Part shown: piece after piece, positions 1-12,838 of the stretch
How positions within the stretch are numbered: the stretch's first letter is position 1
Layout of the letters: each line of letters opens with the position of its first letter
Source of the DNA: Aptenodytes patagonicus
Taxonomy: Eukaryota > Chordata > Aves > Sphenisciformes > Spheniscidae
Reading direction: 5' to 3'
DNA: 64,000 nt
NCBI RefSeq assembly: GCF_965638725.1
Contig: NC_134951.1
Location: 1,612,001-1,676,000 of the forward strand
Position numbers and translations under genes: made by a program
Notes under the pieces: generated by a model
Database searches by the model: none
What the model was told of the DNA's origin: nothing
Seen by the model: only the letters and a program-made list of their open reading frames with translations

Positions 1-602
1 CACCCTGCACCCCAGTACCCACACCGTGCACCCTGTGTGTGCAGCCTGCAACCCGTGTGTGCACCCTGCACCCTGGTGCCTGCATCCTGCACCCCGTGTG
101 TGTACCCTGCACCCCAGTACCCACACCATGCACCCCGGTGCCTGCATCCTGCACCCTGTGTGTGCACCCTGCACTGTATGTATGCAGCCTGCACCCCGAT
201 GCCCGCACCCCACACCCCGTGTGTGCACCCCGCACCCCAGTACCCACACCATGCACCCTGTGTGTGCAGCCTGCAACCCATGTGTGCACCCTGGTGTCTG
301 CGCCTTGCACTCTACGTGTGCACCTTGCACTGTAGGTGTGCACCCTGCACCCCGGTGCCCACGCTCTGCACCCCATGTGTGCACCCTTCACTCTGGTGCC
401 CGCATCCTGCACGCTGTGTGTGCACCTTGCACCCCATGTGTGCACCCTGCACGCCGGTGCCTGCACCCTGCACCCCGTGTGTGCACCCTGCACCTCGTGT
501 GTGTACCCTGCACCCCAATGCCCGCACCCTGCATTGCATATGTGCACCCTGCACCCCACGTATGCACCTTGCACCACACCCCATGCGCGCACCCTGCACC
601 CC
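1..602. repeat. GC-rich minisatellite, 20-21 nt unit, cut by window edge
   Basis: About 30 degenerate copies of a 20-21 nt unit of the type TGCACCCTGCACCCCGTGTG run from the first base to about 602. Some blocks, such as the one containing CCCAGTACCCACACC, recur at about 10, 115 and 235, so there is a loose higher-order pattern. Because the unit has few stop triplets, Cys/His/Pro-rich open frames appear in several frames and on both strands. These are by-products of the repeat and not genes. The array continues beyond the left edge, so its true size is unknown. Confidence 0.9.
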
Positions 603-1624
603 GTGCACGCCGTCCAGCAGACGTTTCCCATCGGAGACTCATCGCAGACATCGCAGAGACCCCGGTGAGGTCAGAGGGACGGGAGAAACCCTGGGGGTGA
701 CTGTCCCCCCCCAGATCCGCTTGTCCCTTGTACCACGGCGCAACTGCCACCAGCTTCTCCTCCGAAGCAGAGCCAGGCCGGGGAGGGCGACCGAACACGT
801 GCCTCCACCGCCGTCCCCCGCCGGCGTCTTGTTTAAGCACTAAAAAAACCCGATGGAGGATAAATAATGGGAAACAAAGCTCTAATTCCTGCGCACAGAG
901 CTCGGCAGGGGCACGAGTCTCCCGGGAGGCCGGGGAACAGCAGCGGTGGTGGAGGGTTGCTGCCTGCCCTCCGTGATGGGAGCAACGCGTCCTGGGGACA
1001 GCAGGGTCAGAGCTCCCGGGTTGGGGCTCGCTGGCCTTTGGAGGTGTTGGCAGCCACGTCCATCGCTGCCGGCACCGGTGAGCGCAGAGCAAGGAAAGGG
1101 GGATGCCCATTGCACCAGCGGTGCCAGAATCGGAGATTTTTGGGGGTTCTGCCCCCGTTTTAGCTCCCTCGAGCTGTGCATCGCCTCGCAAACACCCTGC
1201 AAGCAGCCTCGCAAACGCAGCCCTGTCCTCATGGCCGGGTCCTGGACACGTCGGGTGCTGCCACTGTCACCCACCCGCTCAGAGCGGCTGAGCCTCCGCT
1301 CCCCTGGGGACACGTCATGATTTTTCCTCTTGACATCCATTTTTTTGTTGTTGTTCTCATAGGTGAGCGTTTGGAGTTGTAGAGCAGGAATTGCAAGCAT
1401 CTCTTAAAAAATAAACCCAGCCTGCGCTGGGAGCTCCGGGAGCTGCCCCTCACGCCGGGGCTTTGGGAGATGGTTTCTTCCAAGCCTCTGGTGCTCGGAT
1501 CGGGGCTTTGAAACCCACCCTGAGGTTTTCCAGACATTTTATTCTTTCTTTTCACATCGAAGAGCTGAGAGAGGAGCAGGACAGAACCGCGGTGCATCGT
1601 GCGGATGGAGACCACGTCAACCCT

Positions 1625-1645
1625 GGGGGGGGGGGGGGGGGGGGG
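1625..1645. repeat. G21 homopolymer
   Basis: An uninterrupted run of 21 G on the plus strand. It can form a G-quadruplex and is a likely sequencing or assembly error site, so its exact length should not be trusted. Confidence 0.9.
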
Positions 1646-2144
1646 TGTTGCTGGTACGAGCTCCCCAGCTCCGCAGCATCCCGAGGGATGCCGTCCCTCT
1701 CCTGCCGCCATGCCCAAGACCACCACGAGCGGGTTTGAGCTGCAAAAAGAAATGGCCCAGGAGGAGCTCGGTCTGCAGCCGGATTTATTTCTTCATTTCA
1801 GACTTCCTCCGTCGCGCCGGGGCCCGGCCCTGTGGACGCTGTTAGGCAGCGGCAGCCGGTGCCACCGCTCACGTTTACGGCTGGAGGATTTCTCCTGAGA
1901 ATAAACCCTCCGAGAGACGGAGCAAGGCCCCAGAGGAAACCGGGGTGGGACTTTGCATCTCTTCTGCTGGTGTCTGCATTGCTCTGGCCATGCCAGCATC
2001 GAGGCCCGAGTCAGCTGTGGCTCTGCTGGTTTCCTGGGTCCCCTGGGTCCCCGCTCTGCAGGCGGTGGGGTGTCTCCATCCCCACCGCTCGCCCTGGGCT
2101 AACTCCATCCCGCCGGTCCGTGTGGGCATCCGAGCACACCGAAC

Positions 2145-2505
2145 ATGCTGCGGATGGGTGCACGTGTCCTCGCGTGGGATGGAGGATGCATGCGCCAGGG
2201 GACCAAGGACATGTGCACCCCGGGGACCGAGGAGACGTGCACCCTGGAGACTGGGGATGCATGTACTGGGGGACCGAGGACGTGTGCACCCCGGGGGGAC
2301 CGAGGATGCATGCACCGGGGGGACCGAGGACACGTGCACCCCGGGGATGGAGGATGCATGCACCGGGGGGACCGAGGACATGTGCACCCCGGGGATGGAG
2401 GATGCATGCACCGGGGGGACCGAGGACGTGCGCACCCAGGGAGCCGAGGATGCATATGCACGGGGCACCAAAGATGCATGCACCCATGGGGCCAAGGACA
2501 TACAC
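2145..2505. repeat. Minisatellite, 48-nt unit
   Basis: The core repeats with an exact 48-nt period (GATGCATGCACCGGGG at 2305, 2353 and 2401). Flanking copies are more degenerate half-units built on GGACCGAGGA and GTGCACCCC. 48 is a multiple of 3, so the array stays open in several frames and yields misleading repeat ORFs on both strands. Confidence 0.88.
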
Positions 2506-3572
2506 AGCCAGGGCTGGGGGGGGCGGGAGCTGGAGAAGCCGGTCTGGGCTGCAGGAGAGGGAGCACAGAGCTGGTGTGGGGTGGGAATCAGGGGGAAGGG
2601 GGCTGCTGGAGCAGGAGCAATGCCCTGCTGCGGCAGTGTAGGGGGTGTGGGGGGGGGAATTACATGGTGTGCAAGGAGGGAAGGGGGCTTGGGAGCTCTC
2701 TGCAGGTCCTCCTCCCTCCCAAAATCATCCCCAGCAGCTCGGGAGGGCCGATGAACTGCTGGGCACCGCTGCAGCCTTGCAGCCCCCCAAGAACGTGGTG
2801 GAAACACCCAGGTCAGGCCCCTGCCAGGGCTGGGGTGCAGGGAGGGCTGGCAGGAGGCTGCAAACACCTATTAAAACCATAAATCCAGATGCCAGTGCCA
2901 TGGGAGAGGCTGTTTTGGCAGCGCCCGCCTGACTTTCCAGGCAGGGCTCCGGGGCGGGTGCCTGGCTGCCCAGGGATGATGCTCTTGGATTTTACATTTC
3001 ATCGGCAGACTCCAAAGCAGCTCCGAAACCTGCTCCCGAGGCTGCCTCCCCTGCCAGCAAACGCGGGGAGGATGACAGCCAGGGTTATGGATAACTCCGG
3101 GCTGGAGGGAGCAGGTTAAAACCTCTCACTGCCCACCCAGGGGCTGGGTTTTTCTCCGCCACCCCCTTCCCCCCCCCCCCAAATCCACACAGCTCCTTTT
3201 TCAGGGATGAATCCGGATGCAAAACATTCCCGTGGGCTTGCTGGCAGAGCGGGGAAGGGCTGGGAGGAGGGATGCAGACAGACAAACCGCAAAGCCCCAG
3301 ACGAAAATAGTTGAGGGCTGGGGAGGATTTGATGGGGGGAAATACCAAGCGTGTTTGCCCGAATCCTTACGCGGTCCTGGATGTCTGTTTGTAACATCTG
3401 TTGGGGCCAGGAGAAGGGCCGGGAGCTCAGGGGAAGGCGGCCGCAGGCAGGGATGGAGCCCGGGCACCACGGGGATGGGCCACGGGGAGGAGGGGAAGAG
3501 GCAGGGAGATGCTGCATGAACCTGCGCCCTAAGGACCGCGGGGAGAGCTGAGGTGCTCGGGTCACTTTGTGC

Positions 3573-3578
3573 TTTATT
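3573..3578 (-). terminator. EPHX2: Probable EPHX2 poly(A) signal
   Basis: TTTATT on the plus strand is AATAAA on the minus strand, about 500 nt past the EPHX2 stop codon at 4072-4074. It is the first canonical hexamer I see after the stop, which would give a 3' UTR of about 0.5 kb. The cleavage site is inferred. Confidence 0.6.
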
Positions 3579-3935
3579 TCTCAACGTTACAAGGCAGAAG
3601 GCGATTTCTCAGGCAGCATTAATTATTGTTAGTGCATTAAAACCTCCACACCAAAACCAACCACGCGGCACGAGCAGCCACAACCCGGGACCCTCTGGCC
3701 AAACCCCTGAGCGAGGGAAGCCCCTGGGACGGGGTCGGGGTGACGTGGCAGCCCCGATGCAGCCCCTGCCGTGGCACGAGGATGGGTCCAGACCCAAACC
3801 ATCTCCCAGCACCCCGGGACCTCCACGAGAGCTCACCAGGACCCTTTTAGCTGCCCAAAGCGATGCTCTGTGCCACCCTCCTCCCGGCCCTGGCTCACCC
3901 ATCACTTCCACCCATCAACCCCCCAAAAAATACAA

Positions 3936-4020
3936 ATCAACCCCTAAAGGCAAAAAATCAACCCCTAAAGGCAAAAAGTCAAACCCTAAAGGTAAAAATC
4001 AAACTCTAAAAGGCAAAATC
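3936..4020. repeat. 20-nt tandem repeat in the EPHX2 3' UTR
   Basis: Four imperfect copies of about 20 nt, each carrying AACCCCTAAAGGCAAAAA or a variant, lie just after the EPHX2 stop codon in the direction of transcription. On the mRNA they read as U/G-rich with repeated CCUUUAGGG. The CCCTAA core resembles a telomeric hexamer, but the spacing shows that this is an unrelated minisatellite. Confidence 0.85.
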
Positions 4021-4071
4021 ACCCCGGGGAGGAGGGAAGGCACAGGGCAGGGCTCTGCCCGCCGGCCCCGC

Positions 4072-7000
4072 TCACAGCCTGGAGATCTTGGGCAGGGGGG
4101 TGTCGGGGGGGAGCCCCTCCAGCCACTCCACCAGGATCCTGTTCAGCGCCGCCGGCCTGGGGGGATGGCACAGAGCTGGGGTGGGAGCCGGCATCCCCGG
4201 GGAGACGAAGGAGGCCGGCTCCGATGGGGCGAGGCCGTGCACGCCGGCCGCGGTACCTCTCCATCTGCGTCCAGTGCCCGCACTCCTCGATGTGCTCCCG
4301 GTGCAGCTGCGGGATCTGTGGAGGGATGCACAAGAGTGGGAAGGGGTTGGTTTGTACCAGAATCCGGCACGTTTGGCATCAGTAGAGCCCACCCCGGGCT
4401 GCCCCTGCATCCCCAGCTCTTCCTTTTGACAAGAGCAAATCCCCTCCTGCCTGCCGCATGTGGCAAATGCCCCCCTCTCCCCCTGTCCCCCCTTATCAAG
4501 TGATGTCCCCGTATCTGAGCCAAATCCAGCCCATCTCTGCAGGATGGACCTGCCCCGGGGCTCTCCCGTGGCGGGATCTTATGGAAGCGGGATGACTTCG
4601 GTACACGCCGGTCCTGGGCAGGGGCAGGGCTGGGGTGGGACGGGACCACGCTGGCTTACCCACTCCTCCATGCCCCTGCTCATTCTGGGATGCAGCACCA
4701 CGTCCTTCCCGGCTGTGACCATCAGCGCTGGCATCGTGATCTACAGGGGGGACAGGTGACAAGGCGGGGAAGGCGCTGGGTCTGCAAATGCTCCCCGCGG
4801 GACGGGATCCGTCCCCACCTTCCTGTCCTTGGCAGAGAGTGCCCAGCGCCAGTTGGGTCGCATGTTGCGGTACCAGCTCAAGGGGCCACTGGGAGAGACG
4901 GGAACGGGGTGGAGATGCTGGGACTCGGCTCCTGCCGACACCACCGCGGGGACCATCCCACTGCCCACGGCACAGCCGGCACGGGAAGAGCCTGCAAGGG
5001 GAAAGCAGCCTCCCCCCCCCCCAGCTTCACCCTTTCTTGGGGGGCCTCGGTGGGTTTGGGGGGTCCCCCTTCTGCAGCAGAGGGGTGGGGGGTACCCCAC
5101 CAGCCCCCCGGGCTCCTGCTCCTACCTGAAGCCGGATTTCTCGAAGCGCTGGATGTAGTACCGCAGCTCGGGGCCGTGCAGGATCTGGCTGGCGGGGGGG
5201 TTTTCTGGGAAGCCCACCAGCAGCCCCCCTGCAACAAGAGGCACAGCACTGCTGCCATGTCCCACCCGCGGCATCCCACCCGTGGCATCCCCACCCCACA
5301 GCGAGGTCTCCCCCCCACCCTTACCTCGCTCCCGCACCCCGTGGAAGTTGAGCGCGAAGGGCAGGCGGTCCTGCGGAGAGAGGGGACCGAGGGCAGGCAG
5401 GGAGCGGCACTGCGCCCAGGGGGGAAACCCATCCCCGGGGCGGGGGGGGGGGGCTCCCCGTGGCCACCAGGCAGAGTTGGGGCTCCATGCCCCTCCTCGC
5501 CGGCAGCCAGCATCGAGCATCACCGCATCCCAAGAGATGCAGGAACCCACTGCGCAGCCCCGGGCCGCGGAGCCGGGAGCAGGCACAGAGCATCGCTGCA
5601 TCCCGAGGGATGCAGGAACCCACCGCGCAGCCCCGGGCTGCAGAGCCGGGAGCAGGCACAGAGCATCGCTGCATCCCGAGGGATGCAGGAACCCACCGCG
5701 CAGCCCCGGGCTGCGGAGCCGGGAGCAGCCGGCCTGGCTGGCAGAAGGACGCCGCCGGCGAGGCACGGCCTCCTGCGCGCTCCCGGGGCGCTGTTATTTT
5801 AAGCCGCAAAGGTTTTTCACCCCACAGCAGATGTTAACATTTGCAGGGGTTAAGGAAGCGAGTGGCACCATCACCGCGAGGGCAGAGGGAGGGCAGGAGC
5901 CTCTGCCAGGCCGTGCCGAGACAGTCACCCCGCAAATCTCCTGTTCCCCAGGCGGGGCTGTCTCTCCCCGGGCAGCACAGCTTTCTGGAGGTCTTCTCAA
6001 TCCCTACTCAGGGTCAGCTTTGAGTCCTAAAGAGGTGCGGGCCCTGTGCCGCTGCTCACAAGGATGCGTTCACTCTGGTCCCTACTGATGGCTGACTGCA
6101 TGCATGCTTTACTGCAGACAGGCAGCAAAAGGATGGCAGACACGGGGTGGGCTGTGCCTGAGGGTCACTGTGGGCCACTGTAAAGCCATCCCTGAAGCTT
6201 TTGGCTCCTGGCACGGGGGAGGTGGAAGGGGAGAGGGTGACACAGGCAGAGCCCCAACAAGGCTAACAGGGCTTGGAGAGGACATCAGGCTGGGCTGGCC
6301 ACGGGCAGGCTGTGAAGCCCTCTGCTCCCACCCCAGGTCTACCCTCAGCCCCACACCTACCTCCCGGCGCGTGGAACGGATCAGGACCTTGAGGGTCCGG
6401 CCGATGTCCTTCTCGAGCTCCGCTTCTGCGACGCCCTGCACGGGGGGAGGAAGCACCGCGGGTGATGCCAACCCTCCCCAGGGACCCGACCCACCCCGGG
6501 GCCAGATCCTGCCGCCCATCGGGGCTCGGGCGGAGGCTGGGGGTGGTTTTTTGCAGAGTTCAGCACGGGAACAAGGTCTGGCAGGGGGACCACAAGCCAT
6601 TTGCAGCTGGGGTGACAGCCAGAGCCCCACTGCGTGGCACCCCGGCTATGGGGCAGAGGATACCCAGCCATGAGCTGGGGACCCCGACGTGGGCACGTCC
6701 CCATACTCGGCGGGGGTTTAAGCCCCAAAAGAGGGGTGGAGGATAAAAATTGTGGTCTCGGACTCACCGGCTCCTGGAAGTAGAATTGGTAATCAAAGGC
6801 GGGATAGGTTTTCATCTTCTCCACGATGTCCACAGCGGGGTCGGCGGGTCGGTACGGGGTGTTCAGCGAGGCCACGGCTCTGGGACGTCATGGGGAAGGC
6901 AGAGTCAGCATCGCACCCGGATTTGGGGTGCCCCATGCGAGCTGGGGCTTTGCTGTAAGGATAGGAGAGGAGCCCGGGGTGCCCCATCCCCCTGGGAGGG

Positions 7001-10000
7001 ACCCGGTGGGGGAGGTACGGCCAGTCCCCAAGGACCCACCTCACCCTCTCGGGGTAGAACAGAGCCATGTTCCAGACCACGGCACCGCCCCAGTCGTGGC
7101 CGACCAGCACGGCTTGAGGGATGCCCTGTGGGGAGGGGGGCCGTGAGCCCGTGCCCCCGCAGCCGCACCCCAAAAGCAGGGCCTGAAAGGCAATTTGCCT
7201 CCCCCCAAAGCAGCGAAGAGATCAGAAAACAGCAATATTTTCCTTTTTTTTCCCCCTTTTTGTTTTTTTTCCTTTTTTTTTCCCCAAGGAACAAGCGTTA
7301 CCTGATCGCCTGGAGCAATTTGCTCCAACTTAATTAAACATTCCAAGTGCCTGGGCCCTCCGGGGGGAAAAGGGGTTCGATATTAGCCGCCGAAAACATG
7401 TCTGGAGGCTGCTCGTCCCCTGGGATCACCCGTACGGGTGTCCCCCCCCGCACCGCTGCCATCGCTGGAGTGACAGCACGGGGAACGTCTCGGTATTGGC
7501 GCAGCCGAATAAATCCCCAGCCCCTCTGGGAAGGGCTTTGCAGCCTCCCCCAGGGCCGGCCGGGTCCTGCCCGGAGCTGGGCACGCCGAGCTCACTGTCC
7601 CCCCCCCCCCGCTCCATTCCTTTTTCCTGACCCCTCTGGGCACCTACAAATAAATCCAATTAAAACCCGCGCTCCTGACAATGTAGCAGCCGATTCATAA
7701 TTAGCTGATATTTAGAAGCGTAATTAAAATTCCCCCACGGGGGATGCAGCTCGGGGCTGGCTGCGTGCCGGCGAGTCCTGCTTGCTGCCATCCGACGGCG
7801 TGAAACCCAGCGTCTGAGAGCCCCCAAGGGGGGGCAGAGGGTTTGGGGGGGCTCCCAGCAGCTCCCACCTCCAACGTGGGGCTGGGCAGGTCCCCCTGGT
7901 GCTGACGGGTTTCATCCCACCGTCCTTGGCCATCACCGTGCCGGCTCCTGGAACGCTCTGCATCTTCTACGTCCCAGAAATGGGCTCAAACAACGTATGA
8001 AGCTTCATGAAGTCATTTATTTTCCCTAAACTCCCCCGGGTTGTCCCAGGGGAGAGAGAAGGAGCCCCCCGGGGGGGAGAGAAGCAGGATGGGTCCCGAC
8101 GGTAGCGGAGGAGCAGGGAAAACTGAAGTCCCATCCATACGGGACGCCACGACCTCGCATCCCATCTGCCGAGCTCACCCCGAAGCAAAGTGGGCGCCCA
8201 CCCGCTTGCCAGGCTGCGCATCACCTCTTTATCTATTTTCCTTATCATTTTTAATCCAGCGTGAAGGCAATTCCCCAGCAAAAAGATCACGGCGATTTAT
8301 CCTCGCCTGCTCGGCACCAAAGCGGAGCTGCAGCCCCCGCGACGCCCAGCTTGGCCCCTTCCCTAAAACCCATCCCTGCTCCGACGCCGGCACACCACCA
8401 CCGCCGCTCCTCGCACAAGGAGCCCTTGCAAAACCTCAGGGGCTTTTTTTCCCCTTCTTTCTTGACTCATCTTTTTTTTTTTTTAGCGCTGTGCTTTTTG
8501 AAGAACTCGTTCCCCTGGAAGCCGTTTCGCAAGGAAAAAGCCCTGGAGGTGCTGGCATTTGCGGGCTGTGCCTTCTTCCCCTCCACTTCATCTCTTTTAA
8601 GAGGCGCAGAAATCAACCCCATCCACTCGCCGGGATGGGAATTAAACCCGGAACTCCCAAACCCAAGTGGGATGTTGGAACCCAGATGCCGAGATGACAC
8701 CGAATTCGAGCCGTGCCAAGGGGCAGCGTTGGTCCCCCGGCCACCCCAGCCATTTGGGAGCTGCTACGGCCGGGGTTTAAGGGGGGGGGCAGAGGGGATG
8801 CAGCCCAGCACCCTTCTCCACGAGTATCTCGCTGCCTTATCAAAACCCCGCCGAGCCACGGATGCCACCAGCCCATCTCCCCGTCCTCAGCAAGGACACA
8901 AGGTCCAGGAGAAGGCGACGCAGAGCTGGAGACCCTCCCAAGGATGGGTTCTCCCCACTGGCAATGGGTTGCATGAACATCCCCATCCCTAAAATCCCAT
9001 TCACGGGGAACACAAAGACGGGGCTTGTGCTACCCCAAGGGTTTTGGACCAAAAGTTACTGGGGAGCTCAGCTGTCCCTGCATGGGACAAAGTCACTGAG
9101 GAGCTCAGCTGTCCCTGCATGGGAAGGAAGAAGCGAAGGGCAGCCGGGGGACACACGCGCCCAAACCTTGCCACAAAGGAGGGACCCATCGCCGGGGGGG
9201 GGCTCCTCACCAGTTTGTCCAGGAAAACCGCCAGGTCCTGGGGAAGGGAGGAGAGAAGGGGTCAGATCCTGCCCGGGACCATGCCCTACCAGCCCACACT
9301 GCCCTCCGCACCGCACTCATCCTGCCCGTGGCCGTGCCCTGCAGCTCCTCACCTTGCATATCTGCTCCTGGGAATATTCTTTTACGTCTGCACGAAAGAC
9401 ATCATCATCATCACCATCATTTTAACATCCACACGTTTCTAAGGATGTATTTTGCACCCATCTGAGCTGCCGGCGCTGCAGGAGGAGCGGGACAGCTTCC
9501 CCCCCCAACCCCAGGAGAAGCCTCCTCCACCCATCTCCTCCTGGGTCTTGGCCTTGGGGTTGGCAGCTCCAGCCCTCTATGCCCCCGTCCCCCCTATGCC
9601 CCGGCAAGCCCAGCTCACCCGGCGGGGCCGTGGACTCCCCGTAGCCCTTCATCTCCAGAGCGATCACCCTGAAGCCGGCATCAGCCAAAGCTGGGATCTA
9701 GGAGGGAAAGCAGCAGCCTCCGAAGGACACAGAGACCCCCGGACCCCCTCTCCCCCGGCACCAGCGCCCATCCTGCATCTGCCCACCCAAGCATGTGCTG
9801 GCCGTGCCCGGAGATGTCCCCAGGAGGGCAGATGCGGGCTGGTGAGGCTGGAGGGTGGGGAACACTCCTGGGCTGTCCCCCGTGTCCCTCAAGGCTCAAG
9901 GCAGGGTGGTGGGACAGCCCCGGGGCCCCCCAGGAGTGGTGGCCATTCGCCCCCTCCACCACGCTCCAGCATCCCACCACCAGCCCCTGTGGTCCACCCT

Positions 10001-12807
10001 CCTCCCCGTCTCCTCCATCACCTGGTAGCGCCAGGAGAGCCAGGACTCGGGGAAGCCGTGGCAGAGGCAGACGACGGGGCCGTGCCCCATTTCCACGAAG
10101 TGCAGCTGGACGCCGGGCTGGAAGGGATGGAGAGCCCTCACCGGCTGCGGGTGGCACGGCTTCACCCCCCCAACCCTCCACCCACCGCTGGCCACCAGGC
10201 GTGGGAGCCCACCACCCCCTTCCAGCCCAGCATCCCGGAGCCACACCAGCACGTTTTGGCCCCTGGGGTGGATGGAGAAGACCTCAACGATGGGGTGGCT
10301 CAGCATCCCCCACCCAGAGCAGCCCACGCAGGAGGGTGGACAACCCAACAAGCCAGCCCTCAGCCGGCACATCCTTCCACGGGGCTCAACAGGGGCTCAA
10401 CACCCTCCCCAGGACGCCTGCCCCCCCCTCCACGCCCTGCCAAACCCGGGGACAGCTTGTCACTGAGGCAGCCCCCTTCGCCCTACCCGGATGGGCACGT
10501 ATCCGTGGGTCACGTTGGAGGGATCACACGCAGTCGGCAGCGGCTCTTCTTGGGTGAGAAGCTGCGGGGTGAGGAACGCGGGGTGAGGAACACAGGGCGA
10601 GCTCCCGAGCAAGCCTGGAGCTCCACGGGACATCCCCACCACCCTGCTGCCGGTGGGACATGCATGCCTTTGAGATAGACAAGGCTCAGCAGGTCCAGGG
10701 GATGAGGTTACCAGGGGGGTGGGCAGGATTTGCTGGAGTTCATGGCCCCCATCCCGTTCGTTTCCAAAGCCACCCACAAGTCCTGTATAAGCACCGCCAT
10801 CACGGCAAGAGCCAGAAGCCCGAGCCCATCCCTCCTGGCTCTGCAGAACTGGTCCAGCATCCCCAGGAGAGCAAGGGGACAGAGGGGACCCAGCCCACCT
10901 CTACGTGCCTGGACACCCGAGAGCTCCTCCAGCTCCTTCAGGACGGTTTCGGTGTCCCTGACGAGGACGGTGGCCATGCCCATCTCCTGGGCCGGCTTCA
11001 AGTTCTCCCCGATGTCGTCCAGGAGGATGACCTGGAGATACACCAGTGAGAGCCGGGCTCAGCACCCCAGGGAAGGGTGGCCACTGGCTTTGGCCAAGGA
11101 CTTTGGGTGCTTGGAGGGACCCCCTGTGCCTCTTTTTTAGCGTGACGGCTGTACCTCCTGCGGCTTCGCCTGCAGCGCTTCCAGGGTGTAGGCGTAGATC
11201 TCGGGATCTGGCTTCCGCGCTCCGAGCCGGCAGGACTCGATCACCAGGTCGAAGTGGCGGCGCAGCAGGTTCATCAGCGTGGCCGTGAAGAGCCGTCCGG
11301 CGCTGTCGTCCACCCAGTTGTTGGTGAGGACGCAGGTCTTAAATCCTGGGTTAGGGCAGAGCGGGGAGCACCGGTTTTCCCACTCCAGCTTTCCCACAAA
11401 TGTTTTGATTTCACCTCCCCTCCCCAGCCACGTTTCTCAGACCTTCCCAACCTAAAATCTCCCATTTGCAAGGTTCTGTCCGGACCAGGACACCCCAGCG
11501 GGGGACAGAAGGATGCTCAGCAGGAGCTTATGCCCAATTTGTACTTCCAGGAAAGCAAGGCTCAACCCTCCCAACGCAGGTGGGACGTGAGCCAGAGCTT
11601 GGGCACACCGAGATGCTGAGGACCGAGCCGATGGACCGGCCACGGTGCGGGGCGAAGGGCTACGGGGTCCTGCTGATTGCTGGCTGGGTGATAACGTGTC
11701 TGACGGATTTGGCAGCAGGGCTCAGAACATCTAACTAGAGGCTGCTGAGAGGCGATGTCAGGAGAGTGCTCGGACGATGATGAGGGACGAAGCGGGGACC
11801 CCGTGGTGGGACCGACCAGGGACCCCCGTGGTGGGACCGACCAGGGACCCCCACGGTGCCTGCTCGGGAGGGGAGCAGCATCCTTACTCCATCACCCCTT
11901 GCCCAAAAGCCCCCCGGCACCCACCGTTCCTCCGCAGCACCCTCGCTGCCCGCAGAAGGGGGGCGTTGACCGTCCCCTCGGCCGCCATCCCCTCGAAGGC
12001 TCGGGCGACGGAGAAGGTGGGCGGCAGGGTGATGCCCGAGGCGGAGGCGTGCTGCCTGCAGCCCTCTTCCATCTCCGAAAAGAGCTGGAAAACACCCACG
12101 CGGTCATTCAATCGACCCCCCCCCCAAAAATAAAGCACAGCCCATCCTGGAGCCTGTTCCCCTCGGCTCTTTCCCGAGCCCCATCCAAGCCTCCGGAGAT
12201 GCTCCACGGCTGGTACCCGAGGGCTCACCTGGGACAGGGTGATCTGTCCCCTCATCGCTTTGGCATAAGGACTGTCGGAGCCTCCGGCAAACATGACCTT
12301 TCGCAAGAAATTCCTGCCAGGCAAAGGAGGAGAGGTCAGCCGGGGGGGGACGGGACACCCCAATATCAGGGGGGGGGGGGGTGCTGGGATGCGCTGTGGG
12401 GAGGGGGATGCTCTGTGCCGGGGATACAGAGCTCCCATCGGCTGCGTAAATCAGTCCCGCTCCCTCCTCCATCATCAGCCGGGACCGGAGCATCACTTCA
12501 TTACAGGACCGGGAGATCGCTGCCCATTTATTTCTGCTGGCAGCTCAATTACTTCGCCCTGCAGATAGATGAGCCGGGGGTTTTGTCGGGAACAAAAAAA
12601 AAAATAATGCAAAGAGCAAGGTATTTTGTAAGCCGTAGCTCAGGGAAAATAATTTGCCCCTACCACAAGATCACAAAAGGCCTTCTCGGGCGGCAATAAA
12701 ACAAGATTACAGCGACGGGCTTCAGGACAAAGCTCTCCTCCGAGTCGATAAAAACGCAGCTCGGTTAAAAATAAAGCAGCTTTACCTGTTCCAGCAGGAT
12801 TGCTGTC

Positions 12808-12838
<31 letters not shown>

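Larger units (their letters stand above)
603..3550. other. Noncoding DNA downstream of EPHX2
   Basis: No exon with protein similarity that I recognise lies here. The stretch holds a G21 run, a 48-nt minisatellite at about 2145-2505 and ordinary GC-rich sequence. In other vertebrates GULO and CLU lie on this side of EPHX2. I see no piece of either one, so they presumably lie left of the window or have moved. Confidence 0.6.

Noticed and set aside
26-843. Long Cys/His/Pro-rich frames at the left edge, resembling metallothionein-like or keratin-associated proteins
   Set aside because: All come from the 20-21 nt minisatellite; several frames are open at once and the repeat, not a codon pattern, is what is conserved.
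603-3550. Search for GULO or CLU exons expected next to EPHX2
   Set aside because: No frame matched anything I know of those proteins; absence here cannot be read as gene loss because the window ends.
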